Source of the DNA: Rossellomorea vietnamensis
GTDB taxonomy: Bacteria > Bacillota > Bacilli > Bacillales > Bacillaceae_B
DNA length: 44,746 nt
Reading direction: 5' to 3'
Assembly: GCF_001305855.1 (NCBI RefSeq)
Contig: NZ_LIXZ01000011.1
Span: forward strand, 18,873-63,618
The notes under the pieces were generated by a model. That model saw only the letters and a list, made by a program, of their open reading frames with translations, did not search any database and was not told the origin of the DNA. Within the stretch, counting starts at the first letter, position 1; each line of letters starts with the position of its first letter. Below, one piece after another: positions 18,501 to 26,158 of the stretch. A program made the position numbers and the translations under genes.

Positions 18501-20097
18501 TATTGGTGGAATCACGGACCGTACCGGAAATCGAACCGGGATTTGCGATCAGTATGAAATTGACCACAGCTGCCTGATTAGGCTCTGTCATGACGGATTT
18601 GGTATGGGACTGAAAGCCAGAGGCAAGAACGGTGACATTATAAAGACCCGGAGTTACGTTTACGAAAGAATAATTCCCTGCTACGTTTGTGGTGGTGGTA
18701 GCTACTACGGTACCCGAATTATTTAGAAGTTGAACGGTTGCATTGTTTATAGGGCCGCCATTTGATACATTTCCTGAAATGGTACTCGGCTGAGGGACGA
18801 GTGCAATATCTGCCGTTGTTGATGTGCCCCCTACTGCAGACACATTAGCAGTTCCTGTCACGTAGTTCGTTCTGGCAGCCTGTACCGTATAGTTGCCTGG
18901 CACTACATTCGTAAACGTATAAAATCCACTTGCGTTCGATTGGGTGGTTGCAATTATACTTATTCCTTGTAAAAGCGAAACTGTTGTATTCGGAAGCACC
19001 AATCCGGTTGATTGATCAGTAATGGTCCCATTGATGGTGGCGGTCTGTTGGACGTTGATGGTAACGACGGAAGTGTTGGACTGAATGGCGTTACCTGACG
19101 AAGAATCAAATCCTGTAGCTTGTACTCTGTCTAAATTGCGTGAACCACTGGTTGTAAACGCACCATTTAATGTAAATGTTAAAGTGGCGGTGGCTCCTGG
19201 ATTTAGGTTTCCTACATTCCAGGTGAGCAATTTAGTGGTTGGATTGTAAGTAGTTAAGCCTTGTGAGGTAGAGTTGACTAGAAATGAATTCACTTGATCA
19301 GGACCGATGATGTCATCTAGAAAGACTGAAGTAGCTTGGGAAAGTCCAGTATTTGTTATGCTTACTGTACCTGTCCAAGTTGCCTGCTGACCCAGGACAA
19401 CGGTTTGAGGTCCGGAATTCCGTACTTTGTTCGTTGCGAGCCTCGCCCTGATGTCCGCTTGGCCTGGAGTGATGGGGTCAGTGAAGGCATTGGCGAAAGA
19501 AAAACCTTCACTTGTTCTTAATGAATCCTTGTTGTAATTATTTGCATTGGCAGATGAAAAGTACACGGCACGAATGGATGACGATGCATTGATACCCAAG
19601 AATGAGAAAACCGTGCTCGCCGGGAGGAACCAATCAAGGAAGAAATCCTGATCTCCGCCGATGCTTGAATCTGCAGGTGTTACCCTGGCATAGTCAAAGT
19701 TTGTAATTGGTTGGGCAAAATTAGGATTCCCCCCTCCCGTCCCTTCCGCAGGGTCATTCCATGAATTGACCAACTTCACGGTATTTTGAATCAGGCTCAC
19801 TCGATTGTTCAATCCATCGATGTTAAAAAGCCAGTCGTAAGTTCCTGCTACCCCTGTTGTGTTTATTAGTACCCCCCACGCAAAATTCCTGAAGCCGGTT
19901 AATTGATTATTCCGCGGATCACCGTTCAGCCTTAATCTAAAATACACATTGGTTCCGTCGTAGGCAAAAAAGCCTGCAGGGAAAGTTGAGTTCCCTACAA
20001 TATCCGTTGAAACGGGACTTTCATCTCCTAAGACGTCGAATAAGGGTGATCCCCCTACTAAAACCGGTGTATACTGTGCATTACTGGGAAATGCCAC
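12541..20097 (-). CDS. Giant 23-repeat carboxypeptidase-regulatory-like surface protein, Cys-rich C terminus
   Basis: About 2518 residues. The GTG at 20097 follows AAAGGAGG at 7 bases and gives MAFPSNAQYTPVLVGG; an open frame reaches 20166 but lacks an SD. Layout: a unique N-terminal beta-rich domain (about 1-210), a DUF11-like domain (about 215-340, with GNLNPGATATLTFTLNG), then 23 tandem repeats of about 86 residues (roughly 19060 down to 13107), then a PPPP linker and a C-terminal domain of about 190 residues. Each repeat follows PGxIxGxVxD..PIxGAxVxV...TDxNGxYxxxGLxPGxYTV, the CarboxypepD_reg/SdrD-B-like seven-strand fold. All 11 cysteines I can find lie in the C-terminal domain. No signal peptide, LPXTG, SLH or transmembrane segment is visible, so ordinary Sec export is unlikely; deposition on the spore surface is a hypothesis. 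Bounded by its own terminator and preceded by one: monocistronic. Confidence 0.85.
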   Translation of the reverse strand: MAFPSNAQYTPVLVGGSPLFDVLGDESPVSTDIVGNSTFPAGFFAYDGTNVYFRLRLNGDPRNNQLTGFRNFAWGVLINTTGVAGTYDWLFNIDGLNNRVSLIQNTVKLVNSWNDPAEGTGGGNPNFAQPITNFDYARVTPADSSIGGDQDFFLDWFLPASTVFSFLGINASSSIRAVYFSSANANNYNKDSLRTSEGFSFANAFTDPITPGQADIRARLATNKVRNSGPQTVVLGQQATWTGTVSITNTGLSQATSVFLDDIIGPDQVNSFLVNSTSQGLTTYNPTTKLLTWNVGNLNPGATATLTFTLNGAFTTSGSRNLDRVQATGFDSSSGNAIQSNTSVVTINVQQTATINGTITDQSTGLVLPNTTVSLLQGISIIATTQSNASGFYTFTNVVPGNYTVQAARTNYVTGTANVSAVGGTSTTADIALVPQPSTISGNVSNGGPINNATVQLLNNSGTVVATTTTNVAGNYSFVNVTPGLYNVTVLASGFQSHTKSVMTEPNQAAVVNFILIANPGSISGTVRDSTNNTVIALANVELLDSNGIPIASTTANGSGQYSFNNLAPGNYQVRSFAANYSTTTVSSTVTAGNITNTNIFLEPNPGSIQGTVIDSETMSAITGASVQAVNSQNVIVASTITNGSGQYSLSSLLPGSYSLIFTANGYATQTLGAVVTSNAVTIVDAALSKLAGALIGTVQDPNAVAIPGATVTVFQNNIQVGSVITDSNGNYMVSGLPPGSYTVVVSAPNYTTESVAAMIENGQTTTVNVTLNEDPGTLTGFVRDTNNVPIPGGSVTVQISTGAGIIVATTVTAPDGSYTVPNLSPGNYTVVAAASNFQAATQGVTISSNTTSIVNFNLASDPGSISGIVTNAQTGTPIIGANVQVRVVDSSGAVIATVLTDENGQYVVNGLAPGIYTVVVSAQDFQTNAATIQVISNQTRDGSIALQPDPGQITGTVVDSVGSNPIPGASVSIVNSSGNLITTVLTDTNGVFMVEGLAPDNYTVNVFANNFQNGMVGALVSSGQTTPVSIALNPDPGTITGTVSPQVPNTIVQLRDVNNVLIDSVVANQDGTFSFNNLTPGTYTVLASAPNYSTAQAGVSVLANQTSTVGLTLVPNPGSVSGIVTDNLGSPIVNAIVQIFDQNNILIGSGFTDSSGQYIVGNLPSGSFNVVVNSPGFGQVITGINLGVGEDLTGVNISLIPNPGIIDGQITNFATGDTIAGATVVIIDGISQIPIATTTTSAFGNYSVSGLSPGSYIVSASKMNFTTEQIGAIVISDSATRADLALGENPGTISGNVEDTNGNPITGNGIQISVFNENNVLVVSFLANSDGTYSVPSLAPGTYFITASAPNYSSSTVSAIVESNQTTTVTNVLAANPVTLTVQVVIGNTSTPIEGSAVTIRHSNNIVIATGITDVNGLVTFFSLPTGTLNITADASSFGTDTKSVIGGPGDSLSAVLSLAPNPGHIQGLVSNLASGEAIPNAVIQLYDITNVLVQTTLSNQNGAYAFSGVTPGVYTVIANAADFGPETAGAIVTSNQTSFLSFALSPNPGGVQGYVRNSVTLDPIVGATVVVRELSGTGPVIFTTITDSDGFFQTTTLSPRVYVLVGSSPDFGSNSVSAEVMSGGVTNVEILLNPNPGALTGTVRDAQTLQTLTDTLVRVINNQGTIVATVQTSIDGTYFIPGLTEGSYTVSAINTGYQSLLQQVNILPNSTIVLDFNLLANPATLSGTVVDAITGSPLTGVIIEVYVSGADILVRRVLTDENGNYLIEGLPQGTFDVKAQLQDYAISVNTVFLSPGESEELNIALVPFPATVQGTIRDAVTQDPISGALIKVVIPNTDIVVGSIITSSDGTYLIGNLPSGSYNVVISAEGYATEVIPVILAPNGTETVNADLDPNPAGITGFVLNAQTTVGIQGALVRVFNSDGVFIISTLTDDNGFYTISGLAQGQYAVIASADGFGDQIAIVTLSPGETESLNFSLSNQTATLRGTVRDAVSNQPIQSALVQVFRIGTSIPVASVLTDGSGKYEFTGLDPREYRVVFSADGYTSEVFRVFLTNGEVQTLNAELGRRPATIRGRVTDANTGEPIQSAGVITVISGSGIIVASTLTDQEGNYILTGLSAGDYNVIFSAVGYVSQTVMIRLSTGEMAIINAALESNPATLTGFVRDAATLSPIENALIQVFKPDGTLIGITVSDMNGNYTISGLPGGMLVIIATATGYQSQLQTVTLTPGTTSALNFLLADNPGSVSGTVTDIQTGEPISQVLVQIFPVGSLVPIRSTLTDPGGFYILTGLPPGTYVIRFTASGYPVKEVTIVLAEGENRLLNVQLGEVIPPPPSNLRPECISVEKLYDWVIATHNSTQAFGLSPDCRKLVNGLLERGEGIDIQCQLDPSLSPGCSLISFERGTPGTVEIRGEVKLLVTLSSRTDNAETCTMEVPVYFDKIVAVCLPEGMDAGNVNCSIVDFKCREKGVILTRDQAKIPFIACLEIEILQPVTLEVLGEFCRPRTVVERVKEDEDLC
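13107..19060 (-). repeat. Array of 23 protein-level tandem repeats (~258 bp each)
   Basis: Counting PG/PA-started units in the translation gives 23 modules of 81-89 residues. Modules 1-16 mostly start PGxxxG and end with NQTTTVN-like strands. Modules 17-23 form a second subtype, starting PATLxGxVRDAxT and ending LSPGETESLN-like. Module 13 (PVTLTVQV) is the most divergent. At the DNA level the units are well diverged, so the array is old rather than a recent expansion. Confidence 0.85.
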
Positions 20098-20217
20098 AAT
20101 AAAACCTCCTTTACATGATATGATCTCTATTAGAATATTAAAAAGAAGGTCGTTTCGCCCTACCAAATACCTAGTAAATGAGAAGAATCACAGGTTTTTA
20201 TTGATCATAAAAAAACC

Positions 20218-20239
20218 CCTTCCCAATCACTCGGGAAGG
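20218..20239 (-). terminator. Terminator overlapping the yerO 3' end
   Basis: Minus-strand stem CCTTCCC / GGGAAGG with an 8-base loop, followed by GGTTTTTTT. The upstream arm lies inside the last codons of yerO. It isolates the giant gene from the regulator transcript. Confidence 0.85.
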
Positions 20240-21099
20240 AGCTGTCTTTCTAACTCTTCAGCTTCCATATTTAAATCTGCTTCATCCTTTAACAACCTGA
20301 ATAATCCTTTCAAAATCAACTTGTCCGGCTCCGATTCCCGGCATTCGTCAGAAATCCGATTCGCTATGTCCACATAATCTCTACTATTATCCATCCCTTT
20401 GATCTTCCCATACAGGGATTCCCAAGCTTTTTCCCTTTTCTCAAACGAGATGAAGGCACCTTCTTTGTCCATACTGACGGTAAAGGATTTCATCATGTCA
20501 TCACTCAATTGGGGAAAGCTTTTTCCACTTAGGAAGTCATTTGCGAGAAGAGTGATCTGTCTTACTAAATGCGTCCCCAGTCGTGAGGGATCAAGGGTAT
20601 CTTCCTGAGAAATCATCAGCATCATATAAGACGAATAAATGGACTGAGTCATCCACATCAGATCCCATTTGTATGGCCTGATTTCTTCCCCATATACATC
20701 CAGGAGATTTTGTTCCAGCCAGCTGAATAGACGCCCCCTCATACGGTGCTCCATGGCCGCCAGTTTTTCACTATTTTTCGTGGACTCCCCTCTCATATGC
20801 ATCTTCATATAAGACTTGTACTCCAATATTCCTTCGAATTGCACTTGAAACTGTTTTGCAAACCTCTCCATAGGAGGCAGATTTCCATCCAGTCCAACTA
20901 CGAATGCCCGCTCAAATACAAGCTGCTGATAATGTTCATAAATAGATATGATCAAATCTTCCTTTGATTGAAAAAATGAGTAAAGGGAGCCTTTTGATAT
21001 GCCGACACTTTCGGCGATTTGTTGCATGGATGTTTGATTGTAACCGTGGGCACCAAAGAGTTCCACTGCTGATTCTAGTATTGCGTTCCGTTTATCCAT
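20227..21099 (-). CDS. yerO: TetR family regulator of the RND exporter (YerO-like)
   Basis: A 290-residue TetR-family protein, unusually long for the family but close to B. subtilis YerO, which lies next to swrC/yerP. The N-terminal HTH is AILESAVELFGAHGYNQTSMQQIAESVGISKGSLYSFFQSKEDL. The long helical C-terminal region extends well beyond a normal ligand domain and ends in an acidic, leucine-rich tail. GTG at 21108 is possible, but ATG 21099 has AGAGGTG 6 bases upstream. It is divergent from the RND gene, with a 214-bp shared control region containing a palindrome on the pump promoter, so it is probably the pump repressor. Confidence 0.85.
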   Translation of the reverse strand: MDKRNAILESAVELFGAHGYNQTSMQQIAESVGISKGSLYSFFQSKEDLIISIYEHYQQLVFERAFVVGLDGNLPPMERFAKQFQVQFEGILEYKSYMKMHMRGESTKNSEKLAAMEHRMRGRLFSWLEQNLLDVYGEEIRPYKWDLMWMTQSIYSSYMMLMISQEDTLDPSRLGTHLVRQITLLANDFLSGKSFPQLSDDMMKSFTVSMDKEGAFISFEKREKAWESLYGKIKGMDNSRDYVDIANRISDECRESEPDKLILKGLFRLLKDEADLNMEAEELERQLLPE

Positions 21100-21180
21100 T
21101 TTCCACACCTCTATATCCAGAGAAAACTATCCCTTTTTCATTTTACCCATATTCATTAAAAATGAGAAGAGCATTATTTC

Positions 21181-21221
21181 TTGACTAGATGATTTTTTTA
21201 GGTAAAATGACTATTGAGTCA
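21181..21221 (+). promoter_or_regulatory. swrC promoter with palindromic operator
   Basis: TTGACT (21181-21186), 16-base spacer, TAAAAT (21203-21208). The inverted repeat TGACTATTGAGTCA (21208-21221, arms TGACT/AGTCA) overlaps the end of the -10 and the start site. Further TTGACT/TGACT words flank it. YerO is the obvious candidate binder. Confidence 0.6.
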
Positions 21222-21313
21222 AGTAAAATAATGACTGATATATCAATGATTTAGAACTTCTAAAAATGAACGAATGACCCACAAGTCAAACACTATCAAA
21301 GGAGGATGAAACC

Positions 21314-24300
21314 ATGTTAAAAGCTATTTTAAAACGTTCGAAAATCGTCCTGATCTTCATCTTATTATTTGTGATCATCGGAATTTTCACCTTTATCCAA
21401 TTACCACAACGGGAAATACCGGAAACCAGTGTCAACATTGGTACAGTAACAACTGTATATCCCGGGGCTACCGTTGATTCCGTTGAAAGGACCATTACAA
21501 ATCCGATAGAATCCTCTCTCCAATCGATCGGAGGGATTAAAGAAATCAGCTCTTCTTCTGCAGCCGGTTTCTCTACTATTATTGTAGAGGTTGAAGATGG
21601 GGAAGACAAAAAAGAAGTGTTCGGGGATGTACGCCAAGCTGTCTCTGATGCATCTACCTCTTTTCCCGAAGAGGTGTTCGACCCTGAAGTCAATGAATCC
21701 ACTGTCAAAATGCCCATCGTATCTTATCATTTAGTAAGTGATGATAAGGAATCTCTACTTAAGATGGACGATGAGGTAAACAGATGGAAAGAGGAAGTGG
21801 AAGATTTATCCGGGGTTTCAAGTGTCACGGTCAAAGGCCTTCCGGAAGAAGAGATCATCATTGAATTAAATAAAGAGGAACTCAAAGCGTCAGGCCTGAA
21901 CCCCTCTTCTGTTATGAATGCCGTCAATGATGAGTATTACCCTACTCCACTTGGAAAGCAGGAAGTGGATAATGAAGTTGTTCAACTGACTGTCGATCAT
22001 TTCACTACCTTAGATGAAATGAAGGAACTCTATGTCGGGAATAATCCCAAAGGCGAATCGGTCTTACTCGGAGACATTGCCAATGTGAAAGTCTCCCCTA
22101 AAGAAGTCAAGGATATTGTAACGTTTGAAGGGAAACCATCACTATCATTTACTGCTTTTGTACAGCCAGGTGAGGATATCCCAACGGTCGATGAAAGAGT
22201 GAGTGACAAAGTGGATGAACTGTCGGACTCCCTTCCAGCAGGTGTAGAACTTGTACCTTACTATTCCCAAGCCTCTACTGTAACTGACATTTTCGATGGT
22301 TTGTTTAAGTCTCTCGCTATTTCCGTTGTGGCTGTTATCCTGACTACAGCTCTTGGACTGACGATTTCAGGTGCTTTTGTAGTGGCACTTGCAGTACCGA
22401 TCTCCGTATTGATGGGACTGATTCCCCTCCCATTTGCTGGAGTGGATCTCAATCAGATTTCCGTCATCGGAGCTATCATTGCACTCGGGATCCTGGTCGA
22501 TGATTCCATCGTTGTAAACGATAATATCCAACGGAGATATAAACTCGGGGACGGTGCGCTTATCGGTGCCATTACCGGTGTGAAGGAAATATGGGTGTCA
22601 ATCGTGACTTCCTCCCTTGCCATTGTATTCACATTCCTTCCGCTCATATTCTTATCCGGGGGAAATGGAGCGTTCATCAGGGCATTACCGACAGTCTTGA
22701 TCACAACCATCATTGCTTCCACATTGGTGGCTCTGATTTTCGTTCCTATCATGAGATACTTTCTTTATAGCAAAACGAAGAAAAAAGTTTCCGATGCCCC
22801 CGGACTGCTGGGTAAACCATTAAATAAGATCGCGGATTTCTATGCCGATACAGTGCTGAAAAAATTCTCGAAAAGACCGTTCGTCGTTTCTGCCATTGGC
22901 CTCGTGTTCACGACTGCGATCTTTGGTCTGATCGCTCTGACACCTTTTGAATTCTTCCCTTCTGCCGATCGTGAAGAAGTGACAGTCGATGTAACATTAC
23001 CGATCGGTACGCCGATCGAAGAAACATCCAATACTCTGGAAGAAATGGAAAAACTTTTGAAAACAGATGAAGGTGTCTATGAAACGTCTTCCTTTGCAGG
23101 TACTGGCTTACCGAATCTGTTCAACAGTTCATTATCCAATTCAGGTCAAAATACAGGTCAATTGGTCGCAAGGGTGGATCGAAAAAACCAGACTGCCCAA
23201 GGATTGATCGATGAATGGACAGACAAATTGCGAAAAGAGTACCCTGAAGCAAAGATTTTCATGGAAACAATCCAGCAAGGTCCTCCGGCAGGGGCTCCTG
23301 TCACGGTGACTGTCTCAGGTCCGGATATGGATCGATTAATTGAACTAAGGGATAAAATTTCCACTGAAATAAATTCATTGGATACTGAATTGGTCGTTGA
23401 TAACGTCGGAAAAATGGAACCTACTATTGTGTATGAGCCTAATCGCGAAAAACTTAAAGAAAATGGCATAACGATTAATGATGTCAGCCAGCAGCTGCGC
23501 TTGGCTACTGAAGGCATTCCGATGAAATCCTTCGATAATGGTGTGACAAAACGTGATATGACTCTCCTATTGGAAGGAAATAATGATGAAGTCGACCTTA
23601 CTTCCCTGGAAGTTCCGGCTCAAAGTGCAAACCCTTCCGGACCGCCAACGTTGGTTTCACTTGATGAACTTGTGACACCTGAGAAAAAGGAAGAACTTCA
23701 ACTCATCCCTCATAAGGATGGAGAGCGTGCCATTACGATACGCGCATTCCCTGGTGATGAAGAGAATTATAAAGAAAATGTACAGGAAATCGTGAAAGAA
23801 GTCAGGAAAGATCTTGATGACAATAACTACTCCATTACATTAGGCGGGGAAAATGAAGCCCAGAATGATTTCTTTGCGGAAATTACCATCCTGTTTATCA
23901 TCGTGATTTTCCTGGTGTATTTATTAATTGCCTTTCAGTTCAATTCATTATCTCTGCCATTCCTGGTCCTGGTTGCTGTATACCTGGCGATCGCAGGTGC
24001 GATTCTCGGATTATTCGTCACTCAGACTCCAATCAGCTTCCTTGCAGTGATGGGAATGGTTTCCCTGACCGGAATCGTCGTACGGAATTCAGTGGTGTTA
24101 ATTGAGTTTATTGAACAAGGATTACAAAGTGGAATGAGTGTGAAAGAAGCAGTCGTTGAATCGGGTCGGACACGACTTCGCCCTATCCTGCTCACCGCCC
24201 TCACATCGATTGTTGCACTGATTCCAGTGGCAGTCAGCGGTGATGCTCTATTCACTCCGTTGGCGGTCACCATCATATCAGGTATTTTGTTCTCAGCTGT

Positions 24301-24373
24301 ATTAACGCTGATTATCGTGCCGATGATGTACATGGTTTTCCATCGCTTCAGAAGAAAAAAACGTGAAGCATAA
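21314..24373 (+). CDS. swrC: RND family efflux transporter (SwrC/YerP-like)
   Basis: A 1019-residue resistance-nodulation-division pump related to B. subtilis SwrC, which confers surfactin self-resistance and multidrug efflux. TM1 is at about 11-30, followed by a large extracytoplasmic domain with TTVYPGATVDSVERTITNPIE, then a TM2-6 block. TM4 carries GILVDDSIVV with the proton-relay pair Asp396/Asp397. A second periplasmic-type loop and TM7-12 repeat this pattern, ending in a basic RFRRKKREA tail. ATG 21314 has AAAGGAGGATG upstream. It is somewhat shorter than SwrC (about 1065). As in other Firmicutes there is no outer-membrane partner. Divergent from yerO. Confidence 0.92.
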   Translation: MLKAILKRSKIVLIFILLFVIIGIFTFIQLPQREIPETSVNIGTVTTVYPGATVDSVERTITNPIESSLQSIGGIKEISSSSAAGFSTIIVEVEDGEDKKEVFGDVRQAVSDASTSFPEEVFDPEVNESTVKMPIVSYHLVSDDKESLLKMDDEVNRWKEEVEDLSGVSSVTVKGLPEEEIIIELNKEELKASGLNPSSVMNAVNDEYYPTPLGKQEVDNEVVQLTVDHFTTLDEMKELYVGNNPKGESVLLGDIANVKVSPKEVKDIVTFEGKPSLSFTAFVQPGEDIPTVDERVSDKVDELSDSLPAGVELVPYYSQASTVTDIFDGLFKSLAISVVAVILTTALGLTISGAFVVALAVPISVLMGLIPLPFAGVDLNQISVIGAIIALGILVDDSIVVNDNIQRRYKLGDGALIGAITGVKEIWVSIVTSSLAIVFTFLPLIFLSGGNGAFIRALPTVLITTIIASTLVALIFVPIMRYFLYSKTKKKVSDAPGLLGKPLNKIADFYADTVLKKFSKRPFVVSAIGLVFTTAIFGLIALTPFEFFPSADREEVTVDVTLPIGTPIEETSNTLEEMEKLLKTDEGVYETSSFAGTGLPNLFNSSLSNSGQNTGQLVARVDRKNQTAQGLIDEWTDKLRKEYPEAKIFMETIQQGPPAGAPVTVTVSGPDMDRLIELRDKISTEINSLDTELVVDNVGKMEPTIVYEPNREKLKENGITINDVSQQLRLATEGIPMKSFDNGVTKRDMTLLLEGNNDEVDLTSLEVPAQSANPSGPPTLVSLDELVTPEKKEELQLIPHKDGERAITIRAFPGDEENYKENVQEIVKEVRKDLDDNNYSITLGGENEAQNDFFAEITILFIIVIFLVYLLIAFQFNSLSLPFLVLVAVYLAIAGAILGLFVTQTPISFLAVMGMVSLTGIVVRNSVVLIEFIEQGLQSGMSVKEAVVESGRTRLRPILLTALTSIVALIPVAVSGDALFTPLAVTIISGILFSAVLTLIIVPMMYMVFHRFRRKKREA

Positions 24374-24386
24374 ATCATAATATCCT

Positions 24387-24409
24387 GAGGGGAGACATGG
24401 TCTCCTCTC
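24387..24409 (+). terminator. Terminator of swrC
   Basis: GAGGGGAGAC / GTCTCCTCTC with a 3-base loop and one G-U pair, followed by TTTTTTATTTTT. Confidence 0.9.
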
Positions 24410-24566
24410 TTTTTTATTTTTAGGATGATAGAGACAACAGATTATGTACAGTTTATTGATTGATAGGTGACTGTTTTTTATGATTCAAACTTTCCCCTTG
24501 AGAAATTCCCCTTCATCAAGCATTATAGATAAGTGTTACATTTTATACTTTTTTTGGAGGACCAAC

Positions 24567-26006
24567 ATGACATCTAAACTAAATTCAAAAGCAATCCTCA
24601 TCACCTTCATGATCGGTGCTTTTTTCGCCATATTGAATGAAACGTTATTAAATATTGCCCTCACAGAATTAATGGAAGTCTTTAACGTGGATGCCCCCAC
24701 TGTCCAATGGCTTGCGACAGGGTTTATGCTGGTGATGGGGGTATTGATGCCCATTTCTGCCTTGTTGATTCAGTGGTTCACAACGAGACAGATGTTCATC
24801 GGGGTCATGAGTGTATTTCTCCTTGGAACAGTCATAGCAGCCTGCGCCATTAGTTTCCCTATGCTCCTTATAGGAAGGATGATTCAAGCTGTTGGTACCG
24901 GATTGTTGATTCCGGTCATCATGAACGCCCTGCTCCTGATTTACCGTCCTGAAGTACGCGGGAAAATCATGGGTACATTTGGATTGGTCATCATGTTCGC
25001 ACCAGCCATCGGACCGACTCTGTCTGGAGTAATCGTCGATTTCCTTGGATGGAGATGGTTGTTCATCACCGTCATCCCATTTGCCATATTTTCGATTCTG
25101 TTTGCTATGAAGTACTTGCAAAATGTCGGTGAAGTTTCCCGCCCCGCTGTAGATGTATTCTCAATCATCCTCTCTTCCATCGGGATCGGAGGTATCGTAT
25201 ACGGTTTCAGTGCAGCAGGCGAAGAAGAAGCAGGATTTACATCGGTGAAAATCATTACCATCATAGCCATATCTTTAATCAGTGTCGTTCTCTTTGTTCT
25301 GCGACAATTAAAGCTTGATGAACCGCTCCTTGATGTAAGGGTATTCCGTTATAAGAGCTATACGAGAGGGGTAACCATCTTCGTTATCGTCATTATGGCC
25401 ATGTTTGCTTCAGAAATTGTGATGCCGATGTACCTTCAGGGACCTCTCGGGTTTTCTGCAAAAGCAGCTGGATTATTGCTGCTTCCGGGAGCCCTCCTGA
25501 ATGGCCTGATGTCTCCTACCATGGGCTCCCTTTTCGATAAATACGGCCCCAGGAAACTCATCATACCAGGTACGCTCACATTGGTGGGAGTCATGATATT
25601 CTTTAGCGGCATCAATCCGGATACACCGATTTGGTTATTTGTACTGGTCTACATGATTCTCATGTTGTCGATATCAGCTATCATGATGCCTGCTCAAACC
25701 AATGGATTGAATGAACTCCCGAAGCACCTATACCCACACGGAACCGCCATTGCCAACACCTTGCAGCCGGTTGCAGGTGCACTTGGGGTTTCCATCTTTG
25801 TCAGCATCATGACCCAAAGTCAGAAAGGATATATTGAAGACCAATCAGGGATGATTAATGAAGGAATCCTTCACAGCGCCATGACCTACGGCGTTCATCA
25901 TGCCTATTGGTTTGCGCTTGCCTTGGCGGCAATAGCATTCTTCATTTCACTGTTTATCCGAAAAGCGATTGCACCCGATTTTGACGAAGTGAAGTCGGAA
26001 GCTTAA
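24567..26006 (+). CDS. DHA2-family MFS multidrug exporter (LmrB-like), second copy
   Basis: A 479-residue, 14-TM drug:H+ antiporter, clearly paralogous to the exporter at 6588-8003. Shared segments include AILNETLLNIAL in TM1, motif A QWFTTRQMF, motif C FGLVIMFAPAIGPTLSG, LLLLPGALLNGLMSPTMG and GLNELPKHLYPHGTAIANTLQPVAGALG. An open frame extends back to 24480, but ATG 24567 (MTSKLNSK) has TTGGAGG 7 bases upstream. It follows swrC by 193 bp, behind a strong terminator, and has no regulator gene of its own next to it. No convincing palindrome or promoter was found in 24420-24550. B. subtilis LmrB is the same length. Confidence 0.88.
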   Translation: MTSKLNSKAILITFMIGAFFAILNETLLNIALTELMEVFNVDAPTVQWLATGFMLVMGVLMPISALLIQWFTTRQMFIGVMSVFLLGTVIAACAISFPMLLIGRMIQAVGTGLLIPVIMNALLLIYRPEVRGKIMGTFGLVIMFAPAIGPTLSGVIVDFLGWRWLFITVIPFAIFSILFAMKYLQNVGEVSRPAVDVFSIILSSIGIGGIVYGFSAAGEEEAGFTSVKIITIIAISLISVVLFVLRQLKLDEPLLDVRVFRYKSYTRGVTIFVIVIMAMFASEIVMPMYLQGPLGFSAKAAGLLLLPGALLNGLMSPTMGSLFDKYGPRKLIIPGTLTLVGVMIFFSGINPDTPIWLFVLVYMILMLSISAIMMPAQTNGLNELPKHLYPHGTAIANTLQPVAGALGVSIFVSIMTQSQKGYIEDQSGMINEGILHSAMTYGVHHAYWFALALAAIAFFISLFIRKAIAPDFDEVKSEA

Positions 26007-26023
26007 TGAATCGAATATCCAAC

Positions 26024-26060
26024 AAACGGGAAGCCCGATACAAAGTCGGGCTTCCCGTTT
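26024..26060. terminator. Terminator after second DHA2 gene
   Basis: A perfect 15-bp stem (AAACGGGAAGCCCGA / TCGGGCTTCCCGTTT) with a 7-base loop. A T-rich stretch follows on the plus strand. Confidence 0.9.
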
Positions 26061-26158
26061 ATTATTTCTCCAAATAAAACACTTAAAGTACTATCACTGT
26101 ACGTGCCCCCTCTTCAAGAGTAAAATGAGCTTGAAAGCAAATATGAGGAGGATCCCAC

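Noticed and set aside
13107..19060. DNA satellite or recent tandem duplication
   Set aside because: The units are alike at protein level but well diverged at DNA level, so this is a coding repeat array and not a recent satellite.
20098..20170. Sporulation-type promoter (CATATCAT) before the giant gene
   Set aside because: The match to a sigma-E/K -10 sits almost on the ribosome site and lacks a -35 at the right distance. Not strong enough to support the spore hypothesis.
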